Source: Paraburkholderia phosphatilytica (GTDB taxonomy: Bacteria > Pseudomonadota > Gammaproteobacteria > Burkholderiales > Burkholderiaceae). Taken from it: a stretch of DNA of 64,000 nt. Shown piece by piece: positions 29,638 through 39,765 of the stretch. Position 1 is the first letter of the stretch, and each line of letters opens with the position of its first letter. The position numbers and the translations under genes are program-made. The DNA lies in assembly GCF_003443895.1 (NCBI RefSeq), contig NZ_QQOA01000027.1, forward strand, positions 1 to 64,000, written 5' to 3'. The notes beneath the pieces are model-generated. The model made no database searches and was not told the origin of the DNA. It was given only the letters and a program-made list of their open reading frames with translations.

Positions 29638-31716
29638 TCAGAACGCGATGCCAAGCGTCAGATACGGACGCACGCTGTGATTGCGCGTGCCGTACGCGAT
29701 GTCGACGTTCACCGGCCCGACCGGGCTGCGCCAGCGCGCACCCACACCGACGCCCGGGTAGAAGACCTTTTCGCCCCAGGTGTCGGTCGCGGTGCCGATG
29801 TCGAAGAACACTGCCGCGCCCCAGTCGTGCGTGAACCAGTGCTGGTATTCGGTGCTGCCGGTGACGAGGTATTTGGTCGGCAGGATCGAGCCGCCGACGT
29901 CGTCGCCGATGCTGTCGTAGCTGTAGCCCCGCACCGAGTTCGAGCCGCCCGCGCGGAACAGCAGCGAGGCCGGCACGCCGCTCGAACTGCCGCTCGTGAA
30001 CACGCCGCCGAATTCGGCGCGCAGCACCACGAGATCGTTGCGGCCGATCGGGAAGTACTGCTGGCCGCGCGCATAGCCGCGCGCGAAGGTCTGGTCGGTC
30101 AGCACGCCCTTCACCGCGAAGCCGGCCTCAAGATGGATCAGGTTGCCGGAGCGCGGGAACAGCGGGTCGTCGGTATTGCGGCGCGTCCAGGTCCACGCGG
30201 GCACCAGCGCGCGGCTGGTGGTAGGCGGTTCGACGTTCTGGTCGAGCCGGTCCTGGTAGTAGAGGATCGAGTAGCCGTAGTCGATGTACTGCGACGTGCG
30301 GGTCCGCTGCAGACCCGCGCGCAGGCTGTAGATGCGCGTGTCGGACACGTTGGTGGACGAGTAGGACGCGAGCGCGCTGTTGGTCCACGCGCGCTCGCCT
30401 GGCGGCATCGAGAGCTGTACCTGGCCGTACTGCTGGATCTGGTCGACGCGGCCCGTGACTGAGAACGGCCACGCGGCGCCGAACGTGTTGAGGTACGAGT
30501 ACGCGCCCTGCACCTGCGGCCCGGTGTCCGTCGCGTAGCCGACGCCGCCGCGGATGCTGTTGTACGGATACTCGCTGACCTTCACGTGGATCGGTGTGTC
30601 GAGCGGCTTCGACGTGTCGTTGTCGACGTCGATCGCGACGCTCGCGTAGTACGGCGTGGTCTGCAGCTGTCGCTGCAGTTCGGCCACGCGGTTCACGTCG
30701 TACACGTCGCCGGGCGACAGCGGATTCACGTCGGTGACGATCGCGGCCGGATAGCGGCGCGTGCCGGACACATCGAGCTTGCCCATCGTGAACGTCGGGC
30801 CGCTGTCGTAAATCACCGTGAGCTTCGCGCTGTGGTCGCGCGGATCGATACGCGCTTCCGAGAACGCGATCTTCGCGCCGAGATAACGATGCGCCTGCAA
30901 CGCTTTCAGCGACGCGCTCTTCGCGTCGTCCCAGCCGCCCTGCGTGAACGGGTCGCCCTGATGCAGCGAGAACGCGAAGCGCGTCGCGTTTTCCTGCTCG
31001 GGCGCTTCGGTCTTCACTGGCCCCTTGAAGGTCAACTCGATCGACGTGATCGTCGTGCGCGGTCCGGGATCGACGTACACGCCGACCACCTTCCTGCCTT
31101 CCTCGGTACGCACGTCGGTCCGCACGACCGGCGCGAAATAGCCGGCCGTCGCCGCGAGGTCGCGCACCTGCTGCGGAGTTGCGGTGATCAGAAACTCGAA
31201 CTGGTCGGTGCTGATGTCGCTGCGCTTCGCGAAGCGCGCGATGTCGAGGTGCGCTTCGAGAAGCTTCCTCAGCGCGCGCGGCGTCGCTTCGATGTCGACC
31301 TTGTAGGACGGTTTGCCGGACGATTTCTTCGCTGACTTCGATGCGGCGGGTTTGCCTGAACTGGCAGCGGACGCAGCGGCAGGTTCGCTCGCCGCGGCCG
31401 TGCCCGATGCCGCATCCGGCGGCGTGGCGTCCGAACCCGGCTTCGGCGCGGTGGGCACGGTGATCTGCGTAGGCGTGACGGCGGCCGACGATGCGCCCGT
31501 GGGACTGGCCGACGATGTCGTGTCCTGCCCGGACGCGTCGTCGCTATCGTCCGCGGCCCGCGCGAGCGGACTCAGCAGGCACGCGGCGCACATCACCAGC
31601 AGCACCGCCCACGACACGCGGAACGACCTGGACCCGCGGCGCAGCAGCCCTACTCGCGACTCGCCGAACGTAGCGGCGGGCGATACGGGTGGCGCGAAGC
31701 GCGAAGGTTCGATCAT
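29638..31716 (-). CDS. tamA: Outer-membrane assembly factor TamA
   Basis: Omp85-family protein of 692 aa. An N-terminal signal sequence (VSWAVLLVMCAACLLSPLARA) is preceded by an unusually long basic n-region. An Ala/Ser/Pro/Thr-rich linker of about 90 residues follows, then POTRA domains (DIEATPRALRKLLEAHLDI onward) and a 16-strand BamA-type barrel with RGYSYDSIGDDVGGS. The last residue is Phe (LTLGIAF), the usual barrel signal for BAM insertion. ATG 31716 is preferred over a TTG at 31728. It is divergent from DUF3460-scpA. Confidence 0.92.
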   Translation of the reverse strand: MIEPSRFAPPVSPAATFGESRVGLLRRGSRSFRVSWAVLLVMCAACLLSPLARAADDSDDASGQDTTSSASPTGASSAAVTPTQITVPTAPKPGSDATPPDAASGTAAASEPAAASAASSGKPAASKSAKKSSGKPSYKVDIEATPRALRKLLEAHLDIARFAKRSDISTDQFEFLITATPQQVRDLAATAGYFAPVVRTDVRTEEGRKVVGVYVDPGPRTTITSIELTFKGPVKTEAPEQENATRFAFSLHQGDPFTQGGWDDAKSASLKALQAHRYLGAKIAFSEARIDPRDHSAKLTVIYDSGPTFTMGKLDVSGTRRYPAAIVTDVNPLSPGDVYDVNRVAELQRQLQTTPYYASVAIDVDNDTSKPLDTPIHVKVSEYPYNSIRGGVGYATDTGPQVQGAYSYLNTFGAAWPFSVTGRVDQIQQYGQVQLSMPPGERAWTNSALASYSSTNVSDTRIYSLRAGLQRTRTSQYIDYGYSILYYQDRLDQNVEPPTTSRALVPAWTWTRRNTDDPLFPRSGNLIHLEAGFAVKGVLTDQTFARGYARGQQYFPIGRNDLVVLRAEFGGVFTSGSSSGVPASLLFRAGGSNSVRGYSYDSIGDDVGGSILPTKYLVTGSTEYQHWFTHDWGAAVFFDIGTATDTWGEKVFYPGVGVGARWRSPVGPVNVDIAYGTRNHSVRPYLTLGIAF

Positions 31717-31926
31717 CCCACCCGTCAAACAGGACCTCCGGCCGTTGGTGAACAGTTCCAGGCGACCCGCCGAGCGGGCCGAAGCTCGTTATTTGACCAC
31801 ATGACCGGGTCGCGGCGCTGTCAAAAGATGTCAGCGCAAGGGCGTCGCGGCCGGCGCTTTGACGCCTCGCCTGACCTGAGGTTCCGCGCGCTGCCCAACG
31901 GATGTCTCGTTGCGCGCCGCTTGCGG

Positions 31927-31932
31927 TAAAAT
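31927..31932 (+). promoter_or_regulatory. -10-like box before DUF3460-scpA
   Basis: TAAAAT in the sequence GCGGTAAAATCGCG, about 90 bp before the first start codon of the DUF3460-scpA pair. No convincing -35 box is seen. The rest of the 304-bp gap to tamA shows nothing else that I can support. Confidence 0.35.
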
Positions 31933-32020
31933 CGCGTCTGTCATCGGATGCGGCCGCACTGCGAGCCAGCCAGTCTGGCCGCCCGCTTCTCCGCCGATCC
32001 CTCTTTACGGAAGTCTTGCC

Positions 32021-32206
32021 ATGTATCAGTCGGACATCACCCAGTTCCTGAACCAGCTGAAGCAGCAAAAGCCTGCGCTCGAAGACGAGCAGCGCCAGGG
32101 CCGCGCGCTCCTGTGGGACAAGCAGCCGATCGACCTCGAAGAGCGCGCCGAGCAGCAGGAATCACGCGTCGAGCAGACCCCGTACGTCTACTACCAGAAC
32201 TTCTGA
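32021..32206 (+). CDS. DUF3460 family small protein
   Basis: Soluble 61-aa protein, MYQSDITQFLNQLKQQKP at the start and YVYYQNF at the end, rich in Glu and Gln. It matches the small DUF3460 family found in Betaproteobacteria, of unknown function. It lies 2 bp before the scpA GTG, so the two are surely co-translated. A link to chromosome segregation is only suggested by this position. Confidence 0.8.
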   Translation: MYQSDITQFLNQLKQQKPALEDEQRQGRALLWDKQPIDLEERAEQQESRVEQTPYVYYQNF

Positions 32207-32208
32207 GC

Positions 32209-33081
32209 GTGACCACCGCTGACGAGGCCCGCGCCGCGACGGGGTCGTCCGACGCGGCGCTCGCCGCGCCCACCACGGATTCGACGCCCGACACGGTCGA
32301 CGGCGTCGCGTTCGCGCGCCTGTACGGCGAACCGCTTTTCAAGCTCCCGCAAGATCTCTACATTCCGCCGGACGCGCTCGAAGTCTTTCTGGAGACGTTC
32401 GAAGGTCCGCTGGATCTGTTGCTGTACCTGATCCGCAAGCAGAACTTCAACGTCCTCGACATCCCGATGGCCGAGGTGACGACTCAATACCTGGGCTACG
32501 TCGAACAGCTGCGCAAGACCAACCTCGAACTGGCGTCCGAGTATCTGCTGATGGCCGCGATGCTGATCGAGATCAAGTCGCGCATGCTGCTGCCGGTCAA
32601 GAAGGCCGACACCGGCGAGGAAGCCGAGGATCCGCGCGCGGAACTGGTGCGGCGCCTGCTCGAATACGAGCAGATGAAGCTTGCCGCGCAGCGCCTCGAC
32701 CAGCTGCCGCAGCTCGGCCGCGACTTCCTGCGCGCCGAGGTGTACATCGAGCAGAGCATCACGCCGCGCTTCCCGGACGTGAACAGCGACGACCTGCGCG
32801 CCGCCTGGGCCGACGTGATCAAGCGCGCAAAGCTCGTGCAGCACCACAAGATTTCGCGCGAAGAACTCTCCGTGCGCGAGCACATGAGCGTGATCCTGCG
32901 CAAGCTGCAGAACGCGCGCTTCATGGAGTTCTCAGAACTGTTCGACACGACCCGCGGCGTGCCGGTCGTGGTGGTGAACTTCATCGCGATGCTGGAGCTG
33001 TCGCGCGAATCGCTGATCGAGATCACCCAGGCCGAACCGTTCGCGCCGATCTACGTGCGGCTTGCGTATCTGCCTGCCTGA
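32209..33081 (+). CDS. scpA: Segregation and condensation protein A
   Basis: Kleisin subunit (290 aa) of the SMC-ScpAB condensin, bridging SMC heads for chromosome compaction. It carries the kleisin N-terminal motif FEGPLDLLLYLIRKQNFNVLDI and the helical region ASEYLLMAAMLIEIKSRMLLP, and ends with the winged-helix part ARFMEFSELFD. The start is taken as GTG 32209, the first codon after the DUF3460 stop. An ~50-residue Ala/Thr-rich N-terminal part precedes the kleisin domain. ScpB is not in the window. Confidence 0.92.
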   Translation: MTTADEARAATGSSDAALAAPTTDSTPDTVDGVAFARLYGEPLFKLPQDLYIPPDALEVFLETFEGPLDLLLYLIRKQNFNVLDIPMAEVTTQYLGYVEQLRKTNLELASEYLLMAAMLIEIKSRMLLPVKKADTGEEAEDPRAELVRRLLEYEQMKLAAQRLDQLPQLGRDFLRAEVYIEQSITPRFPDVNSDDLRAAWADVIKRAKLVQHHKISREELSVREHMSVILRKLQNARFMEFSELFDTTRGVPVVVVNFIAMLELSRESLIEITQAEPFAPIYVRLAYLPA

Positions 33082-33246
33082 GCAGGCAACCGAGTGGGCA
33101 ACTGGGCGGCACACCTGACTGTCCGCCTGGGTGGGCGCAGCAGCAGCTTTCGCGCCCAGAACGTTCCCTGCCCGCTGTCGTTCGAATCGTGCGTCGGATC
33201 GGCGCGGGTCGAGCGTCATTCCGGTGCATCCCGGCCACAAATCCAC

Positions 33247-33252
33247 TACAAT
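33247..33252 (+). promoter_or_regulatory. -10-like box upstream of panC
   Basis: TACAAT in ATCCACTACAATCCCGCG, 113 bp before the panC ATG. It resembles other TACAAT and TAAAAT boxes in this window. No clear -35. Confidence 0.35.
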
Positions 33253-33302
33253 CCCGCGCTCCAGCCGGGGTTCGCCGCTGCCGCGCGAAAAGCGCCGCAT
33301 GA

Positions 33303-34199
<897 letters not shown>

Positions 34200-34332
34200 G
34201 CGTCCGCGGGCGCGTGGGCCGGGTCGTACCGGGTTGCGCCCCGCTGCCTGCGTCAGACACGCCGGATACTCCCGTCACGCCACGCGCCTCCACCGGCTAG
34301 CGCCCCCGGAGGCGGAAGCACAAGGAAATGCC

Positions 34333-34719
34333 ATGCAACGTCACATGCTGAAATCGAAGATCCACCGCGCGGCCGTCACGCACTGTGAGCTGCACTACGA
34401 GGGTTCGTGCGCGATCGACGAAGACCTGCTGGAAGCCGCGGATATCGTCGAAAACGAACGTATCGACATCTGGAACATCAACAACGGCGAGCGCTTCACC
34501 ACCTACGCGATCAAGGGTGAGCGCGGCAGCGGCATGATTTCGCTGAACGGTTCGGCGGCGCGGCGCGCGCAGCTGGGCGACCTGGTGATCATCGCCGCGT
34601 TCGCGGCCGTGGACGACGCCGAACTGAAAGCCGGCTGGGCGCCGAAGCTCGTGTTCGTCGACGAGCAGAACCGCATGAAGGGCAGCCGGGACCACGTGCC
34701 GACGCAGAGCTGGACCTGA
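34333..34719 (+). CDS. panD: Aspartate 1-decarboxylase proenzyme
   Basis: Pyruvoyl enzyme (128 aa) making beta-alanine from aspartate for pantothenate synthesis. The self-cleavage site is the Gly24-Ser25 bond in YEGSCAID; Ser25 becomes the pyruvoyl group. Also visible are [23 protein letters not shown] and [15 protein letters not shown] 34333 gives the usual family N-terminus. It pairs functionally with panC upstream. Confidence 0.96.
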   Translation: MQRHMLKSKIHRAAVTHCELHYEGSCAIDEDLLEAADIVENERIDIWNINNGERFTTYAIKGERGSGMISLNGSAARRAQLGDLVIIAAFAAVDDAELKAGWAPKLVFVDEQNRMKGSRDHVPTQSWT

Positions 34720-34729
34720 CCGGCTGAAA

Positions 34730-34753
34730 GCGGGGCTGCCTGCCCAGCCCCGC
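34730..34753. terminator. Hairpin between convergent panD and ParA genes
   Basis: A 9-bp stem GCGGGGCTG / CAGCCCCGC with a 6-base loop, 10 bp after panD and just before the ParA-type gene's stop. There is no T-run. Confidence 0.45.
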
Positions 34754-34763
34754 CGCCACAGCC

Positions 34764-35420
34764 TCACTCCGCCGCGGCGCTCGCCGCAGCCTTGCCCCGC
34801 CCGTCGACCCACTCGACGATCGACTGCCACTGCTCCAGATCCTTCTCCACCCGGCTCTTCGCGACGTCCCACAGCGTCAGGCCGTGCGCGGCCAGCTGCA
34901 CGTAGTTCTGGGTGTCGCGCAGAAAGCCGAGCACCGGCAGCTTCAGGCCTTCGACGAACCGATGCAGCTGGTCCGCCGAGCGGGTCCGCGCGTCGACCCG
35001 CATGCCGACCACCCCCACCTGGATCGCGCCCTTGCGGACCGCCTTTTCCTTCGTCAGGCGTTCGAGGAAGTCCTGGGTGGCGAGAATGTCGAACATCGAC
35101 GGCTGGAGCGGCACGATCACCTTGTCCGCCAGCTCCAGCGCGGCGCCAAGCCGGTTGCCGTGCAGGCCGGCCGGCGTGTCGATCACCGCTTTCTCGAGCC
35201 CGCGGGGCGGCTTCGCCGGCGCGTCGGGGTCGACCTCCCAGGTTTCGATGGCCGGCAACGTGGCGGGCCGCAGGTCGAGCCATGCGTGCGCGGAGTGCTG
35301 CTTGTCGAGATCGGCGAGCGCCACCCATTCGCCCGCCGCCGCGAAGTACCCCGCGAGGTTGGTCGACAAGGTGCTCTTGCCGACGCCGCCCTTCGGATTC
35401 GCCACCACGATTACCGTCAT
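34764..35420 (-). CDS. ParA-family ATPase (orphan)
   Basis: P-loop ATPase of 218 aa with the deviant Walker A NPKGGVGKSTLSTN, Walker A' near VALADLDKQHSAHAW, and Walker B VIDTPAGLHG. This is the ParA/MinD/Soj fold used to position plasmids, chromosomes or protein clusters. No parB-like gene lies beside it, and the neighbours (panD, a thioesterase) give no cargo. ATG 35420 is preceded by a G-rich ribosome site. A longer open frame upstream is not supported. The short length resembles the McdA/PpfA-like or conjugative ParA group, but subgrouping needs a tree. Confidence 0.82.
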   Translation of the reverse strand: MTVIVVANPKGGVGKSTLSTNLAGYFAAAGEWVALADLDKQHSAHAWLDLRPATLPAIETWEVDPDAPAKPPRGLEKAVIDTPAGLHGNRLGAALELADKVIVPLQPSMFDILATQDFLERLTKEKAVRKGAIQVGVVGMRVDARTRSADQLHRFVEGLKLPVLGFLRDTQNYVQLAAHGLTLWDVAKSRVEKDLEQWQSIVEWVDGRGKAAASAAAE

Positions 35421-35684
35421 GAATTCCCCCGGAAAGAAGGCCGTCGCCGCCGGCCGGGTTGCCGCGCGGGACTGCCGGGCCGCCGCCAAAGTCTGTTCAG
35501 GCGTTGATAATATCGGCAAATCCGTCCGGACCGAAGCCCCCTGAACGGCCAGCGGCCGCTCACGGCGCCTCGTCCGACGCCTCAACTGACACCTTTTTCG
35601 ACGCGATACCGGCACAACCCGGACCTCGAAAACACCCGGCCTACCGCACCGCAGCAATCCGAAAACCCAGCCTGGAACCCCGCC

Positions 35685-36104
35685 ATGACCGCACTTCGCC
35701 CCGACATCACCACCGAAAGTCTGCACGTACGCCAGCGCGGCACGCTGCCCGAGCTGCTGGGCGTTCGCGTGATCGCGCTGGAGGAGCGCACGCTGATCGC
35801 GGAGCTCGACGTGCGCGCCGAACTGCTCGCACCGAACGGCTTCCTGCACGCGGCGACCGTGATCGGCCTCGCGGATACCGCCTGCGGCTACGCGTGTATC
35901 GCCCACCTGCCGGAGAAAGCGCAGAACTTCACGACGATCGAGCTGAAGAGCAACTTCGTCGGCACCGCCCGCGCGGGCACGATCCGGGCCGTCGCCCGCG
36001 CCGCGCACCTGGGACGCAGCACGCAGCTGTGGGACGCCACGGTCACCGCGCCCGACGGCAAGACCATCGCCCTCTTCCGCTGCACGCAGATGGTGTTGTA
36101 CTGA
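35685..36104 (+). CDS. PaaI-like hotdog-fold thioesterase
   Basis: A 139-aa single hotdog domain that hydrolyses an acyl-CoA thioester. It has NGFLHAATVIGLADTACGYAC, the equivalent of the PaaI/YbdB substrate-binding helix, where the usual HGG is LHAA, then TTIELKSNFVGTARAG and a terminal strand IALFRCTQMVLY. Substrate is unknown. It is divergent from the ParA-type ATPase gene. Confidence 0.8.
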   Translation: MTALRPDITTESLHVRQRGTLPELLGVRVIALEERTLIAELDVRAELLAPNGFLHAATVIGLADTACGYACIAHLPEKAQNFTTIELKSNFVGTARAGTIRAVARAAHLGRSTQLWDATVTAPDGKTIALFRCTQMVLY

Positions 36105-36306
36105 GCCGCTGACGGACTGACTCACGAACGCGGCGGCGCGTGCGCAGCCGCGTTCGCATCCGCCGCGCGACGGATCGTTCACGCATTGCAAATGGATCGG
36201 CCTGCAAAGCAGCCGTCCGTGTTCCCCTGTCGATCTATCGCGGCGTATGATCATTCATGGCGCGCGCATTTATCGGTCGCACGAAATCATTTCGCATTCC
36301 ATATCA

Positions 36307-38040
36307 ATGGCAACGAACGTTACGGTTCCCGCATTCCAGACTTCGTTCGACGCGCACATGGCAGGTCGCGTCGATGAAGCCGAGCGCGGCTACCGCGCGT
36401 TGCTCGAACACGAGCCGCATCATGCGGACGCGTTGCATCTGCTCGGCACGCTGCTGCATCGGCGCGGCGCGTGGATCGAAGCCGAAGCGCTGATCTGCAG
36501 CGCGATCGCGTTGCGCGACGACGCGTACTTCCTGACGAGCCTCGCCGACCTGCTCGCGCAGCGTCACCGTCTGCATGAAGCCGAAGCGGCCTGCCATCGG
36601 GCGCTCGAACTCGACCCGCGCTGCGCGTACGCGCACTTCCGGCTCGCGGAAGCGCTGTCCGCGCAGCAGCGCGCGAGCGACGCGGAAGCAGCGTATCGGC
36701 GCGCCGTCGCACTCGACCCGCGCCTGCTGCCCGCCTGGAATAACCTCGGCACGCTACTGATGGATGCAGGGCGTCTCGACGATGCAATTCCCGCGTTCCG
36801 GCACATCCTCGCGATCGATCCAGCTTACGTGCACGCGTCGTACAACCTCGGCATGGCGCAACTGCGCAGCATGCGTCTGCCCGACGCCGAAGCCGCGTTC
36901 CGGCTCACACTCGCCACGCAACCCACGCATCGCGACGCGCTGCACAACCTCGGCACCACGCTGAAGCTGGCCGGCCGCTACAACGAAGCGGAAGCGGCCT
37001 ACCGGCAAACGGTCGCGCTCGCACCGGATTTCGCGGGCGCGCAATGGAACCTCGGCATTCTGTTGCTGATGCAGGGCCGCTACGCGGAAGGCTGGCCATA
37101 CAGCGAAGCGCGCTACGCGCCGGGGCGGCTCGTCGAAGGCATTCCGCCGCCGGGCACGCTGCCGCCGTGGCGCGGCGAATCGCTCGAAGGCAAATCGCTG
37201 GTGCTCTGGCATGAACAAGGTTATGGCGACTCGGTGCAGTTCGTGCGTTACGCGCCGCTCCTCAAGGCACGCGGGCTGCGTCGCCTGACGCTCTTGTGCC
37301 CGGAGCCCCTGAAGCCGCTGATGGAAACCGTCGACGGACTCGACGCCGTCATCGCGCACACGTCGGAACTCGGTGAGCACGACTACTGGTGTTACTCGCT
37401 GAGCCTGCCGCTCTACTTCGGCACGACGCTCGAAGCGATTCCGTCACGCACCCCCTATCTGCACGCCGCGCCGGAGCGCGTCGCGCGCTGGCGCACGCGG
37501 CTGCCGGCTGCTCGCGGCCTTCGCGTGGGGCTCGTGTGGAAGGGCTTCGGCGGCAACCAGCACGACGCAACGCGCTCGGTGCCCGGACTCGCGCCGCTTG
37601 CGCCGCTGTGATCGGTGCCGGACGTCACGTTCGTCAGCCTGCAGAAGGGTCAGGGCGAGGAGGATGCCGAGCAGGCGCCGCCCGGCCAGCCGATCGTGCA
37701 TCTCGGCTCGGCGATCGGCGACTTCGCCGACACCGTGGCGATCGTCGCGCAGCTCGATCTGCTGATCGCGGTCGATACCGCCGCCGCGCACGTGGCCGGT
37801 GCGCTCGGCAAGCCCTGCTGGCTGATGCTGCCGCGCGACTGGACCGACTGGCGCTGGCTCACGGAGCGCGACGATTCAGCGTGGTATCCGGGCACGATGC
37901 GGCTGTTCCGGCAATCGGATGCACGCGACTGGACTGAGGTCGCGGCGCGGATGGCGGACGCGCTGCGCGGATGGCGGACGCGCTGCGCGGATGGACTGGC
38001 ACCGGCTAGAGCGGGGGGAGTCACGTACCGTCTGACCTGA
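36307..38040 (+). pseudogene. TPR/glycosyltransferase-like protein gene, interrupted by an in-frame TGA
   Basis: The frame from ATG 36307 encodes tetratricopeptide repeats (DPRLLPAWNNLGTLLMDAG style, about residues 10-260) and then a glycosyltransferase-9-like domain. It stops at TGA 37609-37611 after LAPLAPL. The same frame resumes at once with SVPDVTFVSLQKGQGE and runs to 38040 through AVDTAAAHVAGALGKPCW and LPRDWTDWRW. Relatives have Trp at this point (PLW-VPGVTFVSLQKG), so one G-to-A change (TGG to TGA) explains the break. A 20-bp duplication at 37951 also alters the C-terminus. It may be a null allele, or the two parts may be made separately. Confidence 0.8.
37951..37994 (+). repeat. 20-bp tandem duplication in the 3' end of the TPR gene
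   Basis: The unit ATGGCGGACGCGCTGCGCGG occurs at 37951-37970 and 37971-37990, plus ATGG of a third copy. Twenty is not a multiple of three, so the duplication shifts the frame of the last residues. With a single copy, the reading frame would end at a TAG about 10 codons later. Confidence 0.85.
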
Positions 38041-38125
38041 TCGCAAGGTACGGCACACGCGCAGCAACATGGCGCGAATTCCAGCCGCGAATCGCATCCA
38101 CGAATCGCAGCCGCTCATCAACCGC

Positions 38126-39640
38126 TCAACGTATCGCCGCGTACAACCTCGTCAGATCGAGATGCGCAGCAAGCGTATCGGCGAGCCGCTCGAGGGAGGC
38201 CTCGCGCAGCGCCGGATAGTCGATCGCTTCCGCGTTGCGCAGCCCCGCCCACGCGAGCAGTGCCGCGCACGCTTCGGGCGTGTCGAACAACCCGTGGACA
38301 TAGGTCGCGAGCATCTGACCGTCCGCGGAAATCGCGCCATCCGGGCGAGTCGAATCGCCAACCGCGAGCTGCAATGCCGGCGCGTCGAGCGCCGCGCCCT
38401 CGGTCTCGCCCATATGAATCTCGTAGCCGGTCACGCGCGGCGCACCGGGCAACGCGAGCGTGCCCGTCACGTTTTCCAGCGTCTTCTCCCGCGCGAGCGT
38501 CGTCGTGAAATCGAGCCAGCCGAATCCGGCGACGCTCCCTGCCTGCCCTTCCACGCCGTATGGGTCGGCCACTTCGCGGCCGAGCATCTGCATGCCGCCG
38601 CAGACGCCGATCACGCGACCGCCGTAGCGCAGATGCCGCTGCAGCGCCGCTTCCCAGCCGTGCTCGCGCAGCCACGCGAGATCGGCCTGCACGTGCTTCG
38701 AGCCCGGCAGGATCACGAGGTCGGCGGGCGGCGGCGCGCGGCCGGGCCCGATGTACTCGAAGTCAACCTGCGGATGCGCGCGCAGCGCATCGAAGTCCGT
38801 ATGGTTGCTGATGCGCGGCAGCGCGGGCACGATCACGCGCAGCCGCTCGGTCGCATCGCGCGAAGCGTCCGCACGCGCATCACGCGGCAGCATGTCTTCC
38901 GCGTCGAGCGTGAGACCGTGCAGATACGGCAGCACGCCGAGCACCGGTTTGCCGGTGTTCGCTTCCAGCCAGTCGAGCCCCGGTTTCAGCAGGCCGACGT
39001 CGCCGCGAAAGCGGTTGATGACGAAGCCCGCGATCCGCGCGCGCTCGCTGTCGGACAGGCACGCAAGGGTGCCCGTCAGATGCGCGAACACGCCGCCGCG
39101 GTCGATGTCCGCCACCAGCACGACCGGACAGTCGACGCGTTCCGCGAAGCCCATGTTCGCGATATCGCGATCGCGCAGGTTGATCTCCGCCGGACTGCCC
39201 GCGCCTTCGACGAAGATCGTGTCATACGTGGTCTGCAGGCGCCGGTAAGACTCGAGTACCGCGTCGAGCGCGACCGGCTTGTAGTCGTGATACGCACGCG
39301 CATCGAGGTTCAGGCGCGCCTTGCCGTGGATGATCACCTGCGCGCCGCGGTCGCTGGTCGGCTTGAGGAGCACCGGATTCAGGTCGGTGTGCGCGGGAAT
39401 GCCCGCGGCAAGCGCCTGCAACGCCTGCGCGCGGCCGATCTCGCCGCCGTCAATGGTGACCGCGCTGTTGAGCGCCATGTTCTGCGGCTTGAACGGCGCG
39501 ACCCGTGCGCCCGTGCGCCGCGCAAGACGGCACAGCCCGGCGACGAGCGTGCTCTTGCCCGCATCGGACGTGGTGCCCTGGATCATCAGCGTGCCGCGCG
39601 GCGGACGCGAAAGATCGGTGGAAAAAGGCGCGGAAGACAT
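38126..39640 (-). CDS. cobQ: Cobyric acid synthase
   Basis: Glutamine-dependent amidotransferase of 504 aa that amidates positions b, d, e and g of adenosylcobyrinic a,c-diamide. The N-terminal dethiobiotin-synthetase-like ATPase has [18 protein letters not shown]. The C-terminal class I glutaminase has the nucleophile Cys in [10 protein letters not shown] and the His in [11 protein letters not shown] 39640 is chosen to match family starts. It faces away from cobU and opens the cobalamin cluster, though the earlier corrin-ring enzymes are absent here, consistent with late assembly or salvage. Confidence 0.95.
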   Translation of the reverse strand: MSSAPFSTDLSRPPRGTLMIQGTTSDAGKSTLVAGLCRLARRTGARVAPFKPQNMALNSAVTIDGGEIGRAQALQALAAGIPAHTDLNPVLLKPTSDRGAQVIIHGKARLNLDARAYHDYKPVALDAVLESYRRLQTTYDTIFVEGAGSPAEINLRDRDIANMGFAERVDCPVVLVADIDRGGVFAHLTGTLACLSDSERARIAGFVINRFRGDVGLLKPGLDWLEANTGKPVLGVLPYLHGLTLDAEDMLPRDARADASRDATERLRVIVPALPRISNHTDFDALRAHPQVDFEYIGPGRAPPPADLVILPGSKHVQADLAWLREHGWEAALQRHLRYGGRVIGVCGGMQMLGREVADPYGVEGQAGSVAGFGWLDFTTTLAREKTLENVTGTLALPGAPRVTGYEIHMGETEGAALDAPALQLAVGDSTRPDGAISADGQMLATYVHGLFDTPEACAALLAWAGLRNAEAIDYPALREASLERLADTLAAHLDLTRLYAAIR

Positions 39641-39753
39641 GGGCGGTTTCGGCTCGGCGGTGTCGCTGTAAACGGTTACGCAGCAAGGGAACAATGCAGG
39701 AGTAATGCGTGCGCAATGCGGGAAAACCAGCGCGCATTATCCCATCGCGCCGG

Positions 39754-39765
39754 TACAATCACGCG
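39754..39765 (+). promoter_or_regulatory. -10-like box placed for a leaderless cobU mRNA
   Basis: TACAAT (39754-39759) is followed by only six bases before the ATG at 39766, so transcription would begin at or next to the start codon. No Shine-Dalgarno sequence precedes the ATG. The -35 region is poor. Confidence 0.4.
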
